Part shown: positions 62,023 to 64,000 of the stretch, piece after piece | How the letters are laid out: each line of letters opens with the position of its first letter | Position numbering within the stretch: the first letter of the stretch is position 1 | NCBI RefSeq assembly: GCF_001974875.1 | Contig: NZ_MTQD01000019.1 | Location: 1 to 64,000 of the forward strand | Direction of reading: 5' to 3' | Origin: Pseudoalteromonas sp. EB27 | Lineage (GTDB): Bacteria > Pseudomonadota > Gammaproteobacteria > Enterobacterales > Alteromonadaceae | Length of the DNA stretch: 64,000 nucleotides | Position numbers and translations under genes: made by a program | Notes under the pieces: generated by a model | What the model saw: the letters and a program-made list of their open reading frames with translations, nothing else | Databases searched by the model: none | What the model was told of the DNA's origin: nothing

Positions 62023-62070
62023 AACAAAACCAATTAAAAAAATAATGTGATTTGCAGTTTATCATAAAAA

Positions 62071-62101
62071 TAAAAAAGCCCATCCAATAGTTGGATGGGC
62101 T
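62071..62101 (-). terminator. Terminator after the GbpA-like gene
   Basis: Perfect 11-bp stem AGCCCATCCAA (62077-62087) / TTGGATGGGCT (62091-62101), loop TAG; on the minus strand followed by TTTTTTA. It ends the riboswitch-controlled transcript before ptrB. Confidence 0.93.
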
Positions 62102-62164
62102 AAAACGGTAAACGCTTCATTATTAAAACCGCTATACCTTTGGGAAGATAATTCACTAACAACC

Positions 62165-62734
62165 TTATATTTGCTGCCAAGCCATAGCCCAACTTTGTCC
62201 AACACCGGGCTCGAACATAAACTTTTTATCGTCACTCGCGCGGCAAAACTCATTAAATGGCCAAGGCCTACATTGATAAACATGCCCTGTTTTTGGCTGC
62301 AATACCTTTGTACCCGCATTATAGTTTTCACAATTTTCAGGGTACACGTAATCATAAGAATCAAGGTTATTAACAACACGCTCGTCGCATTTTGCAATAC
62401 AATGAAAATCGACATGCGCTTTACATATACCACTGCTTTGCAATGCAAAAATTTCATTATTTCTATAGGCTACAATTAAGCCTTGCTCGGTCATTTTACC
62501 TGCGCTAACCAGAGGAACATGCACGTTAATATGCTCGGCAACTAAGCGTGGCCATGCGTGAGGTTCACCTTGCTCAAGCGAGGTGATTTTGTAATCAAAT
62601 GATAAACTAACTAGCTCTCCTTGCATGTCGTAAAAGGTTACACTCACCACATCGCCAATAAACAATTGGGTATGATGATTTAAGCAACCTATTGTTGACC
62701 ACTTTCCACAGGCCAACGACGTATGCATAAACAC
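62165..62734 (-). CDS. Short GbpA-related chitin-binding protein lacking the LPMO domain
   Basis: 189 residues. Residues about 22-95 (LFIGDVVSVTFYDMQGE, INVHVPLVSAG, NNEIFALQSSG) line up with domain 2 of Vibrio GbpA (there LSIGDTVYTRVFDNDGE). Residues about 128-189 match the C-terminal chitin-binding module (CBM73) of GbpA: YNAGTKVLQ, HVYQCRPWPFNEFC and SWAMAW correspond to YVAGTKVL, AIYQCKPWPYSGYC and HWEMAW. The N-terminal LPMO (AA10) domain and a signal peptide are both absent; an in-frame TAA 9 nt before the GTG at 62732-62734 closes the frame. GTG has AAGGTG 5 nt upstream; ATG at 62728 is possible. Expression is under a c-di-GMP riboswitch, as for V. cholerae gbpA. Export and function are unclear. 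Confidence 0.75.
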   Translation of the reverse strand: MFMHTSLACGKWSTIGCLNHHTQLFIGDVVSVTFYDMQGELVSLSFDYKITSLEQGEPHAWPRLVAEHINVHVPLVSAGKMTEQGLIVAYRNNEIFALQSSGICKAHVDFHCIAKCDERVVNNLDSYDYVYPENCENYNAGTKVLQPKTGHVYQCRPWPFNEFCRASDDKKFMFEPGVGQSWAMAWQQI

Positions 62735-62823
62735 GGCAACACCTTAAGAGTTACAAAATCTTATCCATACACTATGGATACACAAAAAATACACTGAGGG
62801 CAAGTGATACATAACAACACGTT

Positions 62824-62908
62824 ATGCAGTAGTCCCGCTACCATAGCTTTATAAAAAGCCTTAGACCGGAAACTTTGCGCCCTAATCTTTCGATTAGTTT
62901 GCCAGCAA
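62824..62908 (-). ncRNA. Cyclic-di-GMP-I (GEMM) riboswitch
   Basis: On the minus strand: GGCAAAC, stem TAATC-GAAA-GATTA (62883-62896, GAAA tetraloop at 62888-62891), GGGCGCAAAG, CCGGTCTAAGG, stem GCTTT/AAAGC, TATGGTAGCGGGACTAC. This is the GEMM consensus: P2 capped by a GNRA loop, the ACGCAAAG-type junction, and the 11-nt tetraloop receptor as CTAAG (62860-62864) with TATGG (62841-62845). The aptamer begins within a few nt of the predicted transcription start. Downstream, a TATCCATA/TATGGATA hairpin (62762-62780) before the start codon may be the expression platform. Confidence 0.93.
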
Positions 62909-62915
62909 TGCGGCG

Positions 62916-62944
62916 ATTATAATTCGGCCCCGCATAACAATCAA
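62916..62944 (-). promoter_or_regulatory. Sigma70 promoter of the riboswitch transcript
   Basis: On the minus strand TTGATT (62939-62944) and a perfect TATAAT (62916-62921) with a 17-nt spacer; predicted start near 62909, directly at the 5' end of the aptamer. Confidence 0.85.
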
Positions 62945-63001
62945 ACAAAAGAATGTAACCAAAAATAAAAACCAATCCTTTAAGATTGGTTTAATGTGTT
63001 T

Positions 63002-63658
63002 TTAACTAAATAAATAAGCTAAAGGTTCTTTCGCCCACGTAAATATCAGCAATACCAATAAAGATATAAATATTAGCCATGCAGGCCAAGACGCTTTTGT
63101 TACTTTAGCCTCAGAGTCATCTGCTTTTAACTCTTTTGAGCCTGTGATCATCGCCTTAACTAGCGGCTTACCTTTTATTCTATAAACAATAATAGCTAAT
63201 ACATGTAAACCAATAGCATAAAGTAAAATGTCAAAATTCAGCTCATGTAGCCAATTTGCAAAATCAATCGTATCGCTAGACACATATTGAGCAAGCGGGC
63301 CGTCAGTTAAAATGCCATCACTACTCATTAACCCGGTAATAAGCTGCGTAATTATAATTATAAAAAATACCATTACCATACAGCTGCCAGGTGCTGAATG
63401 GCCTAGCGAGTCACTTGGTGTCTTTAGTGCCTTTAAAATAGCACGAGGAGAGTGCAGCAACCCACTTAATCTCGCGGTTTTACTTCCGATAATGCCCCAT
63501 ATTAAACGCGTTACGATGAGTGCTAAAGTAAAGAACCCAGCAACAAAATGAAGCTCAATCATGCCCTCTTCAATACTAAAATAAAGCACCGCAATACTTA
63601 CAACCAAAAACCAATGAAAGCATCTAATAAACCCATCCCACACTTTTAACGTCGTCAT
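63002..63658 (-). CDS. Cytochrome b561-type di-haem membrane protein
   Basis: 218-residue membrane protein with an N-terminal VWDGFIRCFHWFLVVSIAVL, whose R-x3-W/HW pattern and His17 match the prokaryotic Ni/Fe-hydrogenase-type cytochrome b / b561 family (Pfam Cytochrom_B_561 for bacteria). Haem ligands are visible in helices 1, 2 (LHFVAGFF) and 4 (YAIGLHVLAIIVYRI). Five helices in all. Usually partners a soluble c-type cytochrome or dehydrogenase, none of which is adjacent. Divergent from the AzlC gene. Confidence 0.85.
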   Translation of the reverse strand: MTTLKVWDGFIRCFHWFLVVSIAVLYFSIEEGMIELHFVAGFFTLALIVTRLIWGIIGSKTARLSGLLHSPRAILKALKTPSDSLGHSAPGSCMVMVFFIIIITQLITGLMSSDGILTDGPLAQYVSSDTIDFANWLHELNFDILLYAIGLHVLAIIVYRIKGKPLVKAMITGSKELKADDSEAKVTKASWPAWLIFISLLVLLIFTWAKEPLAYLFS

Positions 63659-63765
63659 TGCGCCTATCCTTAAAAAAACAGTATTATCTAATTCGTTAAC
63701 TACTTTAACATCATAATATTAAGGTATCCTTATGAGCCATTCTACAAGCCGTGCGAGTAAATATC

Positions 63766-64000
63766 ATGCAACCAGTTAAAAAAGCTATTTTAAAAGGCTT
63801 TTTAGATATGCTACCACTGTGTTTAGCGGTTATTCCTTGGGGTATTTTATGTGGTTCTTTAGCGATTCAAAATGGCTTTAGTGCACTAGAAACCCAAGCA
63901 ATGTCGTTATTAGTCTTTGCAGGCTCTGCACAGCTTGTTGCAATTGAACTTATAGCGGGCAACACACCATTGCTCACAATTTTATTCACAACATTTATTA
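63766..64000 (+). CDS. AzlC-family branched-chain amino acid exporter, 5' part
   Basis: The frame from the ATG at 63766 runs open to the window end (78 codons). It reads MQPVKKAILKGFLDMLPLCL, then AVIPWGILCGSLAIQNGF and AMSLLVFAGSAQLVAIELI, which is the AzlC/YgaZ signature (GxxPWG... and FAGSAQL). YgaZ/AzlC proteins work with a small AzlD/YgaH partner, expected just past the right edge, to export valine and related amino acids. Confidence 0.9.
   Translation, partial: MQPVKKAILKGFLDMLPLCLAVIPWGILCGSLAIQNGFSALETQAMSLLVFAGSAQLVAIELIAGNTPLLTILFTTFI

Noticed and set aside
62062..62457. 131-codon minus-strand frame overlapping the GbpA-like gene
   Set aside because: Different frame from the domain-bearing reading and runs through the terminator hairpin; shadow ORF.
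63731..63778. 15-codon frame (MSHSTSRASKYHATS) overlapping the AzlC start
   Set aside because: Too short to support; may be an accidental frame in the leader.

Overview
The window looks like a chromosome segment of a marine gammaproteobacterium of the Alteromonadales, most likely Pseudoalteromonas. This rests on low GC, a tRNA-tufB / murB-birA neighbourhood and a ubiE-ubiJ-ubiB-tatABC-tatD block arranged as in other Gammaproteobacteria, a TonB-dependent receptor, secreted peptidases and an ExeM-type nuclease, and an AT-rich MITE-like repeat. The genus is an inference from gene content. No prophage, insertion sequence, CRISPR array or rRNA operon was seen.

Layout. 1-662: start of tuf (minus) preceded by four tRNA genes (Thr-TGT, Tyr-GTA, Gly-TCC, Thr-GGT) behind a stable-RNA-type promoter. 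789-3495: murB-birA-coaX, overlapping and co-oriented. 3636-9814: M1 peptidase, DUF2057 protein, hinT, a CsgD/VpsT-like regulator and a membrane hybrid histidine kinase. 9845-11260: GDP-mannose synthesis enzyme. 11336-17638: a methionine-salvage island (omega-amidase, methionine aminotransferase, mtnBCD, mtnA, mtnK) with two probable MetJ operators. 17686-22470: membrane-anchored glutamate-synthase-like protein, DUF885 lipoprotein and a degenerate GGDEF protein. 22554-31251: ubiE-ubiJ-ubiB, tatABC, a small exported protein, tatD, a 7TM diguanylate cyclase and hemB. 31380-38000: surface nuclease (ExeM type) and opgGH. 38864-40948: a second, stand-alone EF-G. 41155-47766: tripartite tricarboxylate transporter tctABC with porin and a CitA/CitB-type two-component system. 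48266-55248: DUF3857/transglutaminase membrane protein, a candidate small RNA, rbgA, yaeQ, a lipase-like hydrolase and dps. 55532-64000: TonB receptor, LytTR regulator, STAS-like protein, oligopeptidase B, a GbpA-related chitin-binding protein under a c-di-GMP riboswitch, cytochrome b561 and the start of an AzlC permease.

The most striking item is a c-di-GMP-I (GEMM) riboswitch at about 62824-62908 (minus), directly behind a good sigma70 promoter. It leads into a short protein that keeps only the second domain and the C-terminal chitin-binding domain of the GbpA colonisation factor and lacks the signal peptide and LPMO domain. Other c-di-GMP-related genes are nearby: an active-looking diguanylate cyclase with an I-site, a degenerate GGDEF protein whose leader has a GGA-loop hairpin, and a VpsT/CsgD-like regulator. 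A second notable item is an unannotated transcription unit at 51586-51842 (strong promoter, structured about 220-nt RNA, intrinsic terminator) whose 3' part resembles an Ile/Leu/Val attenuator leader with no biosynthetic operon behind it.

Start codons were moved inward from the longest reading frame where a Shine-Dalgarno sequence, signal peptide or family alignment favoured it; this is stated in each entry. Comparisons with named proteins are from memory of the families, not from a search.
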